From a virus, in the IMG/VR virus record IMGVR_UViG_3300034418_009359, positions 1 to 30,962 of that record: a stretch of DNA of 30,962 nucleotides; one strand, given 5' to 3'. The translations under genes and the position numbers were made by a program. Below, piece after piece: positions 16,327-24,265 of this stretch. The notes under the pieces were generated by a model that ran no database searches, was not told where the DNA came from, and saw only the letters and a program-made list of their open reading frames with translations. Each line of letters starts with the position of its first letter. Position 1 is the first letter of the stretch.

Positions 16327-17397
16327 ATGACAGTATTTAATATTAAAAAGAAAAATCCAGCTAAGACTATGTTCTTTGATGGTGAAGTGACAATAGCCAG
16401 ATATGATGTTCTAAAGTATCCGATCTTTGAAAAATTAACTGATAAACAGATGGGGTTCTTTTGGAGGCCAGATGAAGTAGATTTGTCCCGGGACTCAAAG
16501 GATTTCCGTGAACTTAATCCGAGTGAACAACACATTTTTACCTCTAATTTGAAACGGCAAATTCTACTGGACTCTGTTCAAGGTAGAGCACCAGCAATGA
16601 CATTTTTGCCTATTACTTCTCTACCAGAGCTTGAAACATGGGTTCTCACTTGGTCATTCTTTGAAACAATCCATTCAAGATCTTATACACATCTCATTAG
16701 AAATGTATATTCTGATCCGTCTACTGTCTTTGATGAAATTATCAATATCAAAGAGATTGTAGATTGTGCCAAAGATATCAGTAAATACTATGACCAATTA
16801 ATGGAATTGAATACAGCTTTAGAGACTGATGAATACGAACACAAGAAAGCACTTTGGTTATGCTTGAATGCTGTTAATGCTCTAGAAGGTATTAGGTTCT
16901 ATACATCATTTGCTTGTTCTTGGTCATTTGCTGAATTGAAAAAGATGGAAGGTAATGCAAAGATTATCAAATTCATTGCCCGGGATGAAAATATCCACCT
17001 TGCAGCCACTCAAAATCTATTGAAACTACTACCCCAAGATGATAAGCAATTCAAGAAAATTGCCGAAGACTGTGAGGAAGAAGTTATTGATATCTTCAAG
17101 TCGGTTGTTGAACAAGAAAAGGATTGGGCTAAGTTCCTATTCAATGGTGGTTCTATGATTGGGCTAAATGAAGAACTATTGGTGAGTTATATAGAATGGA
17201 TTTGTAATAAGCGTATGACTGCTATTGGTCTTACACCATTTACCAAAGGGGGTAGTAATCCCCTGCCATGGACGGCAAAATGGATTAGCGGTGGGGATGT
17301 ACAAGTCGCACCACAAGAAACAGAAATTACTTCTTACATTGTAGGGGGTGTAGAAAAGGATGTCAACGAAGATACATTTAAAGGATTTTCACTATGA
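16327..17397 (+). CDS. nrdB: Ribonucleotide reductase class Ia, small subunit
   Basis: 356 residues. Diiron-ligand motifs are visible as FFETIHSRSYTHLIRN (Glu, His) and IARDENIHL (Glu, His). Tyr120 in SRSYTH aligns with the radical tyrosine of E. coli NrdB. The C-terminus (VNEDTFKGFSL) matches the tail that docks onto NrdA. GAAAT precedes ATG 16327, 8 nt after nrdA. It generates the tyrosyl radical used by NrdA. Confidence 0.95.
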   Translation: MTVFNIKKKNPAKTMFFDGEVTIARYDVLKYPIFEKLTDKQMGFFWRPDEVDLSRDSKDFRELNPSEQHIFTSNLKRQILLDSVQGRAPAMTFLPITSLPELETWVLTWSFFETIHSRSYTHLIRNVYSDPSTVFDEIINIKEIVDCAKDISKYYDQLMELNTALETDEYEHKKALWLCLNAVNALEGIRFYTSFACSWSFAELKKMEGNAKIIKFIARDENIHLAATQNLLKLLPQDDKQFKKIAEDCEEEVIDIFKSVVEQEKDWAKFLFNGGSMIGLNEELLVSYIEWICNKRMTAIGLTPFTKGGSNPLPWTAKWISGGDVQVAPQETEITSYIVGGVEKDVNEDTFKGFSL

Positions 17398-17561
17398 GTA
17401 AACAAAAAGAAAAAGTATACTGTATAGGCTGTGATAATGAAGCTATTATTGCATTTGAAAATGAAAGCGGGGATGAACCAGAATTCTGCCCATTCTGTGG
17501 GTGTTCTTTGGATGAAACTATTGATGAGTTAATCCAACAAGAATTTGAATACGAAGAATAA
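17394..17561 (+). CDS. 55-residue zinc-ribbon protein
   Basis: A small ORF in the gap between nrdB and the next gene, linked by ATGA at the start and TAATG at the end. It encodes two CxxC knuckles (YCIGCDNE ... FCPFCGCS) about 20 residues apart, followed by an acidic helix. The coupling and zinc ribbon argue that it is real. The function is unknown. Confidence 0.65.
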   Translation: MSKQKEKVYCIGCDNEAIIAFENESGDEPEFCPFCGCSLDETIDELIQQEFEYEE

Positions 17562-17989
17562 TGTATAAGAATCCCTGGTTATATCATGATCAAATATGGG
17601 AACCCACTGAAGAAGAACTAAAAGACTTATTTGGTTTTGTGTATTGTATCACCGACCCAAATGGTATGAAGTACATAGGCAAGAAGCAATTATGGTCTAA
17701 ACGTACTCTAAAGCCTTTGAAAGGTAAAAAGAGAAAACGTAGGAAGATTGTAGAATCTGATTGGAAAGAATATTATGGCTCCAGTGAGACTGTAAAGTCA
17801 TTAGTAGAAGAAACTAATGCCGATGGCTTCAAGCGAGAGATTTTACACTTCTGTAAGTCTAAAGGGGAGTTATCTTATAAGGAACTCCAAGAGCAAATGG
17901 ATCGGAGAGTCTTGTTCAAGCCAGATAAATATCACAATGGTATCATACAAGCCAGGATCAACCGAATCCATGTGTTAGATAAAATGTAG
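17561..17989 (+). CDS. GIY-YIG-like nuclease
   Basis: 142 residues. FVYCITDPNGMKYIGKKQLW resembles the GIY-YIG motif (here VYC ... YIG), followed by basic residues (KGKKRKRRK) and YYGSSE. In T4-like phages such proteins stand between nrd genes or act as small structure-specific nucleases. Later catalytic positions (Arg, Glu) may be FKREILHFC. Translationally coupled to the zinc-ribbon gene. Homing activity is not shown, as no intron or disrupted neighbour is visible. Confidence 0.6.
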   Translation: MYKNPWLYHDQIWEPTEEELKDLFGFVYCITDPNGMKYIGKKQLWSKRTLKPLKGKKRKRRKIVESDWKEYYGSSETVKSLVEETNADGFKREILHFCKSKGELSYKELQEQMDRRVLFKPDKYHNGIIQARINRIHVLDKM

Positions 17990-17996
17990 AAATGTA

Positions 17997-18025
17997 TTTA
18001 CATATAATCAAATTGATGGTAGTAT
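17997..18025 (+). promoter_or_regulatory. Sigma70-like promoter
   Basis: TTTACA, a 17-nt spacer, then TAGTAT, in the gap after the nuclease gene. It is preceded by ATGTA, as at 18557. It would serve the small ORFs and glutaredoxin downstream. Confidence 0.5.
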
Positions 18026-18031
18026 AAACTT

Positions 18032-18214
18032 ATGATGACACTTAAAACCCCCATATGGAAAGACTTAGATTATAATCTATGGTGTGATCTTTCCGATAAA
18101 AATTTAGTGAATAGAGGCGTAATGGCTGATTGTGCCATTGGTTTAAATACGTTTGGTATTAGTGACAGTAAAACTATAATCAATTTAATATTATCGGTGA
18201 TAATAGATGAATAG
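18032..18214 (+). CDS. Small hypothetical protein (60 aa)
   Basis: It encodes MMTLKTPIWKDLDYNLW and ends with a short hydrophobic helix (IINLILSVIIDE). No recognisable domain. There is no good ribosome-binding site, and transcription from 17997-18025 would give almost no leader. It overlaps the next ORF by 8 nt. Retained because it fills an otherwise empty part of a compact operon. Confidence 0.4.
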   Translation: MMTLKTPIWKDLDYNLWCDLSDKNLVNRGVMADCAIGLNTFGISDSKTIINLILSVIIDE

Positions 18215-18323
18215 CCTAAGAGGTGTTATATGGACTATACCAGAATATGCAGGTTGGTCAAAAATTAGGCGTGTAATAAGTGATGACTATTTATATAATG
18301 TAATCGACCATTTAGGAGTATGA
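18207..18323 (+). CDS. Small hypothetical protein (38 aa)
   Basis: The ORF begins MNSLRGVIWTIPEYAGW and ends VIDHLGV. It overlaps the previous small ORF by 8 nt and stops 6 nt before the glutaredoxin start. It is not recognised. TAGATGA layout suggests translational coupling, but it could be chance. Confidence 0.35.
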   Translation: MNSLRGVIWTIPEYAGWSKIRRVISDDYLYNVIDHLGV

Positions 18324-18329
18324 GAAAAA

Positions 18330-18551
18330 ATGAACGTAGTATACTCAAAACGAAATTGTAACTTCTGCACTGCCGCTAAGAAGTTGCTAGACAAGCACGA
18401 TGTTACATATGAAGAATATCGAATTGGTACAGATATTACTAGAAATGAATTCTTGGAGAGGTATCCCAACCAAAAGACCGTGCCCTTGATCATCCTTGAG
18501 GGTGAAGTTGTAGGGGGTTACAAAGAACTCAGAGAACTTTTTAAGGTATAA
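18330..18551 (+). CDS. Glutaredoxin
   Basis: 73 residues with the active site CNFC (residues 10-13, in YSKRNCNFCTAAKKLL), the TVPLI cis-Pro motif (in KTVPLIILEG) and the GGYKEL glutathione-binding end. This is the classic small glutaredoxin fold, similar in role to T4 NrdC. It reduces the NrdA tail cysteines, which explains its place just after the nrd operon. Confidence 0.88.
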   Translation: MNVVYSKRNCNFCTAAKKLLDKHDVTYEEYRIGTDITRNEFLERYPNQKTVPLIILEGEVVGGYKELRELFKV

Positions 18552-18556
18552 ATGTA

Positions 18557-18584
18557 TTTACTTTTGTGATAGATGTGATATTAT
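18557..18584 (+). promoter_or_regulatory. Sigma70-like promoter
   Basis: TTTACT, a 16-nt spacer, then TATTAT, in the 59-nt gap before the next gene, which has GAAAGGAAAA as its ribosome-binding site. Same family as the elements at 12291, 17997, 25949, 26268, 29216 and 29521. Confidence 0.55.
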
Positions 18585-18610
18585 ATATATTATGTTGAAA
18601 GGAAAAAACT

Positions 18611-18856
18611 ATGACACGTGATGAAATTGTGAATGTATTGAGTGCTGGTAAATGTAAATTGGTATTCAATAAAGTTGATGGTTCAACCCGGGAAATGACA
18701 TGTACTCTGTACAGTGAATTCATTCCTGAGTCTATGCAACCATCAAGTGACAGTAAGGTTAAGTTTAACCCAGATATTATTCGGGTGTTTGATCTTGATA
18801 AAGAAGGTTGGCGATCTTTCCGGGTTGAAAACTTTACAGAGGTAGCACCAGCATAA
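18611..18856 (+). CDS. Small conserved protein, DUF2693-like
   Basis: 81 residues, mostly beta: MTRDEIVNVLSAGKCKLVFNKVDGSTREMTCTL, then IIRVFDLDKEGWRSFRVENFTEV. The pattern (a TxREMxCTL strand and VxDLdkxxWRSFr) matches a small family found in many T4-like phages, annotated from memory as DUF2693. It may be a small SH3-like barrel. No enzymatic residues are apparent. It has its own promoter and strong ribosome-binding site, suggesting early, abundant expression. Confidence 0.6.
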   Translation: MTRDEIVNVLSAGKCKLVFNKVDGSTREMTCTLYSEFIPESMQPSSDSKVKFNPDIIRVFDLDKEGWRSFRVENFTEVAPA

Positions 18857-19872
18857 TGCAAATTTTAGGTGGTGAACTTATTAGAAATGCTACCAATCAG
18901 AATGCTATGGGCGGTACTGAATTACTTGGTACTGCTCTACATTCTAGGTTGGATCAAGAGCTTTTAAAAGACTTCCAAATTATTCTATCAAGACCATCTC
19001 ACCATGAACTTGATGAGAGTAAAATTCGTATTTGTTGGTTACATGATCTACCGGGTGATCCAGAGTCAGATTTCTTGTCTAATAAAAGTAATCATGACAA
19101 TTTCCATATGTATGTCTTTGTATCAAACTGGCAGATGCAAGGATACATTAATCATTATGGACTTCCTTGGAGTAAATGTGCTGTATTAGAAAATGCAATT
19201 GTACCCATTGAAGCACACACCAAACCCGATCCAAAAGAACAAATCAACCTTATCTATTTCTCAACACCTCATAGAGGGCTAGATATTTTGGTGACTGTCT
19301 TTGAAGAATTGGTAAAGCATGTGGATAATATTCATCTTGATGTTTATTCATCATTTGAACTGTATGGTTGGGCTGAACGTGACAAACCATTTGAACCATT
19401 GTATGATGTTATTAGAAATCACGAGAATATGACTTATCATAGTTCTGTTTCTAATGAAGAAATTAGGGAAGCTTTAAAGAAAGCTCATATCTTGGCTTAC
19501 CCTAGTACATGGCTAGAGACATCATGTTTGGTACTCATTGAAGCAATGTCAGCCGGTTTGGTTCCTGTGCACCCTAATTATGGTGCATTATATGAAACTG
19601 CGGCAGGTAACACTTGTATGTATCAATACAATGAAGATAAGAATAGACATGCTTCTATATTCTTTGGTGTGCTTAAGAGTATCATTGAGTCATATAGAGC
19701 TGAACCGGACTTTACAACAGCTAAATGTGCAACGGGCAAGTCTTTTGCAGATATTCAATTTGCTTGGGCCCAAAGGCAGGTTGAATGGTCTACTTTACTC
19801 TCAGGCTTGTTACAGAAAGTAACAGACAGATCTTTACCTGATAATACTTTAACCTTTAATACTGGTTCATAA
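18856..19872 (+). CDS. Glycosyltransferase family 4-like
   Basis: 338 residues, GT-B fold. The N-terminus has NAMGGTELL, a GGxE-like donor or acceptor loop. IYFSTPHRGLDILVTVF is the usual start of the C-terminal domain, and AYPSTWLETSCLVLIEAMSAGLVPV carries the E-x7-E nucleotide-sugar motif. Start overlaps the previous stop (TAATG). Genes upstream (1-3881) and the phosphomannomutase at 24262 suggest a GDP-mannose or similar donor, which is inference. Confidence 0.75.
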   Translation: MQILGGELIRNATNQNAMGGTELLGTALHSRLDQELLKDFQIILSRPSHHELDESKIRICWLHDLPGDPESDFLSNKSNHDNFHMYVFVSNWQMQGYINHYGLPWSKCAVLENAIVPIEAHTKPDPKEQINLIYFSTPHRGLDILVTVFEELVKHVDNIHLDVYSSFELYGWAERDKPFEPLYDVIRNHENMTYHSSVSNEEIREALKKAHILAYPSTWLETSCLVLIEAMSAGLVPVHPNYGALYETAAGNTCMYQYNEDKNRHASIFFGVLKSIIESYRAEPDFTTAKCATGKSFADIQFAWAQRQVEWSTLLSGLLQKVTDRSLPDNTLTFNTGS

Positions 19873-19873
19873 A

Positions 19874-20743
19874 ATGATAATCGTTGATCTAAATCAAGTC
19901 ATGATTGCTAATCTTATGGTTTCTATTGGTACACACACCAATACAGAAATTAAAGAAGAGTTGTTACGACACATGGTCTTGAATTCCATTCGTCATAATA
20001 ACGTCAAATTTAGGGCAGACTATGGTGAAATGGTTATTGCTTGTGATGATAAAAACTATTGGCGCCGAGATAAGTTCCCTTATTATAAGGCAGCACGTAA
20101 AGCAAACCGTGAAAAGTCTGAGTTGGATTGGAATGCTATCTTTACGGCCCTAAATAAGATTAGGGATGAATTGAGAGACTTCTTCCCTTATCGAGTAATC
20201 AGAGTATCTCATGCCGAAGCCGATGATATCATTGCTTCACTATGCCATGAATACCATGATAAGGAGCAAATTCTCATTCTTTCAGGTGATAAAGATTTTA
20301 TTCAATTGCAGGCTTATCCAAACGTAAGTCAGTATAATCCTGTACTCAAGAAAAAGATTACACATAAAGACCCTAAACGGTATCGAATTGAACATACACT
20401 TAGGGGCGATGCAGGTGATGGTGTACCTAATTTCTTATCAGCAGATGATATTATCATTACACCTGGCGCTAGACAAAAGCCTGTCACTAAGAAAAAGATT
20501 GAGCCTATCATTGACCAACTCATGTTTAATGCATTACCAAAAGATGTAATGACAGAAAACGAATTGAGAGGATATCATCGTAACAAAGAAATGATTGATC
20601 TATTTGAGAGTATTCCAACTGAAATTAGAGAACAAATCATTTCACAATACGAAGAACAAAAAGGAAAGGGCAGAGACCAGATCTTTAACTATTTCTTCAA
20701 ACACAAACTTAAACAATTGAACGAACACATTAGGGACTTTTAA
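19874..20743 (+). CDS. rnh: RNase H / 5'-3' exonuclease, T4 Rnh-like
   Basis: 289 residues with FEN/5'-nuclease fold. Acidic metal sites are visible: MIIVDLNQVM at the start, ACDDKNYWRRDKFPYYK, AEADDIIASL, ILSGDKDFIQL and GDAGDGVPN (helix-hairpin-helix-adjacent acidic pair). This is the T4 RNase H pattern, which removes RNA primers from lagging-strand fragments. Length is close to T4 Rnh (about 305). It lies downstream of primase in the same direction. Confidence 0.88.
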   Translation: MIIVDLNQVMIANLMVSIGTHTNTEIKEELLRHMVLNSIRHNNVKFRADYGEMVIACDDKNYWRRDKFPYYKAARKANREKSELDWNAIFTALNKIRDELRDFFPYRVIRVSHAEADDIIASLCHEYHDKEQILILSGDKDFIQLQAYPNVSQYNPVLKKKITHKDPKRYRIEHTLRGDAGDGVPNFLSADDIIITPGARQKPVTKKKIEPIIDQLMFNALPKDVMTENELRGYHRNKEMIDLFESIPTEIREQIISQYEEQKGKGRDQIFNYFFKHKLKQLNEHIRDF

Positions 20744-21159
20744 TGCAAAAACAAATCAACGAAATTATCAAGGAAATTACAGAACTACCTAAGCGTAAGG
20801 ATAAGATTGCAGCTTTGAGATCACATGGAGATAATGCAGCATTGAAGAATGTATTGAAATATACATTTGATCCAAACATAAAGTTTGCTTTACCCCCTGG
20901 TAGTCCGCCGTATAAACCAAGTGAGTTTTTTGATGAAACACATAATAGACTCTATGCCGAAGCACGTAAATTGTATTTGTTTGTAGAAGGTGGTAACCCT
21001 AATCTAAAAGCATTGTCTAGGGAACGACACTTCATTGAGTTGTTGGAATCTATTGATCCAGAAGATGCTAAACTTCTTTTGGCGGTAAAGGAAAAGAAGC
21101 TACCATGGACTGGGTTAACAGCCAAAATTGTACAAGAAGCCTGGCCAGGAATTTTCTAA
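20743..21159 (+). CDS. Conserved T4-like protein, DUF6433-like
   Basis: 138 residues. Conserved blocks are ELPKRKDKIAALR, FDPNIKFALPPGSPPY, LYAEARKLYLFVEGG and EKKLPWTGLTAKIVQEAWPG. From memory this matches a family seen after rnh in T4-like marine phages and annotated only as DUF6433. It may be a replication or late-transcription helper. It is coupled to rnh (TAATG). Confidence 0.6.
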   Translation: MQKQINEIIKEITELPKRKDKIAALRSHGDNAALKNVLKYTFDPNIKFALPPGSPPYKPSEFFDETHNRLYAEARKLYLFVEGGNPNLKALSRERHFIELLESIDPEDAKLLLAVKEKKLPWTGLTAKIVQEAWPGIF

Positions 21160-21335
21160 TGTCTAAGACAAAGAAATATAAGAAGCGCTATTATGACGAT
21201 GATTATGACGATGATTACAATTATGGTGATCATGATCAATATAGAAAGCGTAAGGCTGAAAAGCGTATTGCTAATGCTTTAAGGTCAAAAAATATTGATG
21301 ATTTATTGGACTGGGATGAAGGTGGATATAAATAA
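21159..21335 (+). CDS. Small Asp/Tyr-rich protein
   Basis: 58 residues, starting MSKTKKYKKRYYDDDYDDDY, then a basic helix (KRKAEKRIANALRSKNIDDL). The start overlaps the previous stop. A stretch of repeated GATGAT-like codons gives the DDY pattern. Similar low-complexity proteins occupy this place in marine T4-like phages; function unknown. Confidence 0.55.
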   Translation: MSKTKKYKKRYYDDDYDDDYNYGDHDQYRKRKAEKRIANALRSKNIDDLLDWDEGGYK

Positions 21336-21338
21336 TAC

Positions 21339-21572
21339 ATGCCAACATATACATTCGTAGACAAAAACACTGGTGAAGAAACCGAACATTTTATGAGTCT
21401 CTCTGAGCGGGAAGACTTCCTGTTGGCTAATCCTCACCTCGAAACAATCATCAAAAAAGTAAATATAGTCACATCAGCCATGTCTGGATCTAATAAGCCA
21501 GATGATGGGTTTCGTGATGTGTTGAAAAGGATTAAAAAAGGGAGCCCGCGAAGCAATATCAACACATTCTAG
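21339..21572 (+). CDS. FmdB-like small protein lacking zinc cysteines
   Basis: 77 residues beginning MPTYTFVDKNTGEETEHFMSLSE, which resembles the start of FmdB zinc-ribbon proteins, but no CxxC pair is present. FLLANPHLETI is the conserved middle. I recall the same sequence type between rnh and phoH in T4-like marine phages. It starts 4 nt after the previous gene. Confidence 0.55.
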   Translation: MPTYTFVDKNTGEETEHFMSLSEREDFLLANPHLETIIKKVNIVTSAMSGSNKPDDGFRDVLKRIKKGSPRSNINTF

Positions 21573-21587
21573 AAAGGGTAATACACA

Positions 21588-22292
21588 TTGCCTAAAACCA
21601 AAAAGAATAAACGCAACGTATATAATATTTCTAATGGACTTTCACTCTCAACTATTCAACCAAGAACGGAAAATCAAAAATTAGCCTTTGATGATTGGTA
21701 TGATGGTTATCATTTAATGCTTCACGGTTCTGCCGGTACAGGCAAATCTTTTATCTCATTATATTTAGCTCTATCTGATAAAGAAGATTTAGCACAATAT
21801 CATAAAGTATACATAGTACGAAGTGCTGTACCTACCAGAGATATTGGTTATCTTCCAGGTAAAGAGAGTGAAAAGATAGCTATGTATGAACAACCGTACA
21901 TTTCTATTTGCTCTGAGCTATATAATAGAGGTGATGCCTATAATATATTGAAGCATAACAAAGAGATTGAGTTCATAAGTACATCGTTTATTCGTGGTAA
22001 TACAATTGATAATGCTATAGTAGTAGTAGATGAAGTCAACAATATGAGTTTTCATGAATTGGATACTATTATTACTAGGGTGGGCGATAATTGTAGGATT
22101 ATTTTCTCGGGTGACTTCAAACAAAGTGATCTAAGAGATAAAAGGGAAAAACAAGGACTCAAACAATTTATGGGTATCCTAAATAATATGTCACAATTTT
22201 CACATATAGAATTCAATGAAGATGATATAGTGAGATCTCAATTAGTGAAGGATTATATTGTTGAGAGAGAACGACAAGATATTTGTACATGA
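21588..22292 (+). CDS. phoH: PhoH-family ATPase
   Basis: 234 residues. Walker A is GSAGTGKS (residues 47-54) and Walker B is VVVDE (Asp148, Glu149), followed by IIFSGDFKQSD as sensor. YIVRSAVPTRDIGYLPG is the PhoH signature. It starts at a TTG (21588) with AGAAAGG upstream; no ATG fits the conserved N-terminus. PhoH is common in marine phages; in bacteria it is linked to RNA metabolism under phosphate stress. Its job here is uncertain. Confidence 0.85.
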   Translation: MPKTKKNKRNVYNISNGLSLSTIQPRTENQKLAFDDWYDGYHLMLHGSAGTGKSFISLYLALSDKEDLAQYHKVYIVRSAVPTRDIGYLPGKESEKIAMYEQPYISICSELYNRGDAYNILKHNKEIEFISTSFIRGNTIDNAIVVVDEVNNMSFHELDTIITRVGDNCRIIFSGDFKQSDLRDKREKQGLKQFMGILNNMSQFSHIEFNEDDIVRSQLVKDYIVERERQDICT

Positions 22293-22971
22293 TTTACTTC
22301 AACCAAAAGTAATAGATCAAGTTACTGGTGATGGCTATAGGTATTATACAACACCTGAAGGCAATAAATACCCATCTATCACCAGTGCTTTATCATATTT
22401 AAGTGAAAAGCATATTGATGCTTGGAAAGAACGGATAGGGGAAGAAGAAGCAAATAGGATTGGTAATAGAGCAGCCAAGAATGGTACAGCCTTACATGAA
22501 ATGGCTGAAAAATATGTGCTTAATGATCCTACTTGGAGGGATGCTTTTCCTATTACAGTGAAAAGGTTCTTACCGCTTAAAGCATTACTAGATCAATATA
22601 TAGAATGTGTATATGGAACTGAACTAAGATTATATTCTGATGAATTAAGGATTGCAGGTACGGCTGATCTTATTGTTAAATGCAACGGTGAACTTACTAT
22701 TGCAGACTTTAAGACATCTATGAGACCTAAAACTGATGATCAAATTTTGGCATATTATATACAAGCAACAACATATGCCATATGTTTGAGAGAATTATAT
22801 GGACTAAATATTACACAGATTATGATATTCATGGCTGTGAATGAAGATAAACCAATATTATTTACAAAAAACGTGGCTGATTATGAAGACTTAACTAGAA
22901 ATTATTTAAAGCATTATCATGCAGGGAGACTAAAGCATGTCAAGGAAGAAAGAAGCCCGAGAGATTCTTAA
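22258..22971 (+). CDS. PD-(D/E)XK nuclease (Cas4/RecB-like exonuclease)
   Basis: About 237 residues. PSITSALSYL and GTALHEMAEKYVL are the early conserved helices. The nuclease core is AGTADLIV ... ELTIADFKTSMRPK, giving Asp, Asp and Lys, and then QATTYAICLRELYG (QxxxYA motif). This pattern is typical of the small PD-(D/E)XK exonucleases in marine T4-like phages. The best start is TTG 22258, preceded by GAAGGA, overlapping phoH by 35 nt; no in-frame ATG lies before the conserved region. Likely role: DNA processing or host DNA breakdown. Confidence 0.75.
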   Translation: MLRENDKIFVHDLLQPKVIDQVTGDGYRYYTTPEGNKYPSITSALSYLSEKHIDAWKERIGEEEANRIGNRAAKNGTALHEMAEKYVLNDPTWRDAFPITVKRFLPLKALLDQYIECVYGTELRLYSDELRIAGTADLIVKCNGELTIADFKTSMRPKTDDQILAYYIQATTYAICLRELYGLNITQIMIFMAVNEDKPILFTKNVADYEDLTRNYLKHYHAGRLKHVKEERSPRDS

Positions 22972-23179
22972 GCAAATCCTATGTGATAATGAATATAGCG
23001 AAAAGTTGGATATTATTTCAATGCGTATCTTAGAAGATGGTACAACGGATGACTTAATTGAAATTTTATTAGCAGTAATTATAGATTCAGCAAAGAGCAG
23101 TTATTTAACTAGAGAAGCAATCAACCAACTTTATCATATGACTGCAAAAGTAAAACAAGAGAACAGAAATGATATATGA
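22937..23179 (+). CDS. Small helical hypothetical protein
   Basis: 80 residues, mainly helical (REILKQILCDNEYSEKLDII, DLIEILLAVIIDSAKSSYL). It overlaps the nuclease by 35 nt and the next cupin by 11 nt. No known domain is seen. Confidence 0.5.
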   Translation: MSRKKEAREILKQILCDNEYSEKLDIISMRILEDGTTDDLIEILLAVIIDSAKSSYLTREAINQLYHMTAKVKQENRNDI

Positions 23180-23516
23180 AGAATTTAATATTGGCGGTGA
23201 ATTAGTCAAACAAGACCAGAGATATGTTGTAAGGGATAATAAACTACTCAACAATCTAGTGCTAAGTAGTACTTTGTTACACCCTCAAAAATCTACATCA
23301 GGTCATAAGCATGAGGGTCAAGAAGAAGTCTATATCTTTATGCAAGGTGAGGGTAAAATTGAATTAATTTATCCAGACAAAGAAGCCATTGTATATGATG
23401 TTAAACAAGGTACAACTGTACTAATTGAAGACGGTGTATTCCACCGAGTTCGGAATACATCTTTACAAGAACCTCTTTACTTTATATGTGTATTCGATGG
23501 AGCCAGAAAGCACTAA
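23169..23516 (+). CDS. Cupin-domain protein
   Basis: 115 residues. The metal site is visible: GHKHEGQEEVYIFMQGEGKI (His-x-His, Glu) and later GVFHRVRN (His). This is the standard single cupin. It is distinct from the mannose-isomerase-like cupin at 963. Substrate unknown; a sugar or small-metabolite role is possible given the phosphomannomutase downstream. Confidence 0.75.
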   Translation: MIYEEFNIGGELVKQDQRYVVRDNKLLNNLVLSSTLLHPQKSTSGHKHEGQEEVYIFMQGEGKIELIYPDKEAIVYDVKQGTTVLIEDGVFHRVRNTSLQEPLYFICVFDGARKH

Positions 23517-23517
23517 A

Positions 23518-24114
23518 ATGCTATCCTTTCAGGAGTTTACTAAAGAAATATCTATATCATTTTGGGATATAGATGACACTCTTCTTAAGACCGTCTCAAA
23601 TGTATATGTTGTGAAGGGCAATGAGAGAGTAAGGGCTCTAAACAGTAAAGAATTCAATACATATCAACTCAAACGAGATGAAAAGTATGATTTCTCTGAG
23701 TTTAAAGATTCAGAACATTTTGCCAATACATCAACACCATATAGTAATTTGATTAGATTGGCAAAGCGGATACTTAAGAATTATCATAAAGCATCTAATA
23801 ATAGCAAACTGGTAATCCTAACCGCCAGAGAAAACTTCGATGATAGAGAAAAGGCTATAGAAGCATTCAAGGGCTTTGGTTTACCATTAACTCATATAGA
23901 TATTGAATATGCCGGCGAATTAAACATGCCAGCCCCTAAAGCTAAGAAATTCGTTGTTAACAAATATTTGCAAAAGGGTCAATTCAATATAGTTAATCTT
24001 TTTGATGATCAAGAAAAGAATCTAGATGCATTTCTAACATTGGAAGATAAGTACCCGAAGATTATATTTAATGGATTTTTAGCATATGATGGTGAACTCA
24101 TACGATACAACTGA
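23518..24114 (+). CDS. HAD-family phosphatase with capsid-targeting-like leader
   Basis: 198 residues. A 10-residue leader MLSFQEFTKE, similar to the T4 internal-protein leader MKTYQEFIAE, is followed directly by the HAD motif ISFWDIDDTLLKT (DIDDT nucleophile). LVILTARENF is motif II, and NLFDDQEKN is the acidic motif IV. The fold resembles polynucleotide-kinase 3'-phosphatase-like HADs. I chose ATG 23518, just after the cupin stop; an earlier frame start (23425) lies inside the cupin gene. If the leader is real, the enzyme could be packaged in the head, but some cytoplasmic phage proteins may share such a start. Confidence 0.7.
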   Translation: MLSFQEFTKEISISFWDIDDTLLKTVSNVYVVKGNERVRALNSKEFNTYQLKRDEKYDFSEFKDSEHFANTSTPYSNLIRLAKRILKNYHKASNNSKLVILTARENFDDREKAIEAFKGFGLPLTHIDIEYAGELNMPAPKAKKFVVNKYLQKGQFNIVNLFDDQEKNLDAFLTLEDKYPKIIFNGFLAYDGELIRYN

Positions 24115-24265
24115 ATTGAAAATGGCTTACCTAGACGGTAAAGCGGCTAAAGATGATATGAGTGAGTACTCTATTATGTTGATGCAATGGTATGAAGAAA
24201 TTGCATCAATACAAAATAAACCAGAGATTATACGTGAATTTCTTAGAGGATGGAAACAAGAATGA
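24089..24265 (+). CDS. Small hypothetical protein (58 aa)
   Basis: It reads MVNSYDTTELKMAYLDGKAA and ends EIIREFLRGWKQE. The start overlaps the HAD gene by 26 nt, and the stop overlaps the next start (ATGA). Acidic and helical, no known domain. Coupled position supports it as real. Confidence 0.5.
   Translation: MVNSYDTTELKMAYLDGKAAKDDMSEYSIMLMQWYEEIASIQNKPEIIREFLRGWKQE

Noticed and set aside
17561-17989. Intron or intein associated with the GIY-YIG-like gene
   Set aside because: nrdA, nrdB and glutaredoxin are all continuous, and no split gene flanks it.
21327-21334. TATAAATA box just before ATG 21339
   Set aside because: It overlaps the stop of the previous gene and would start RNA at or after the start codon, so it is unlikely to serve that gene.
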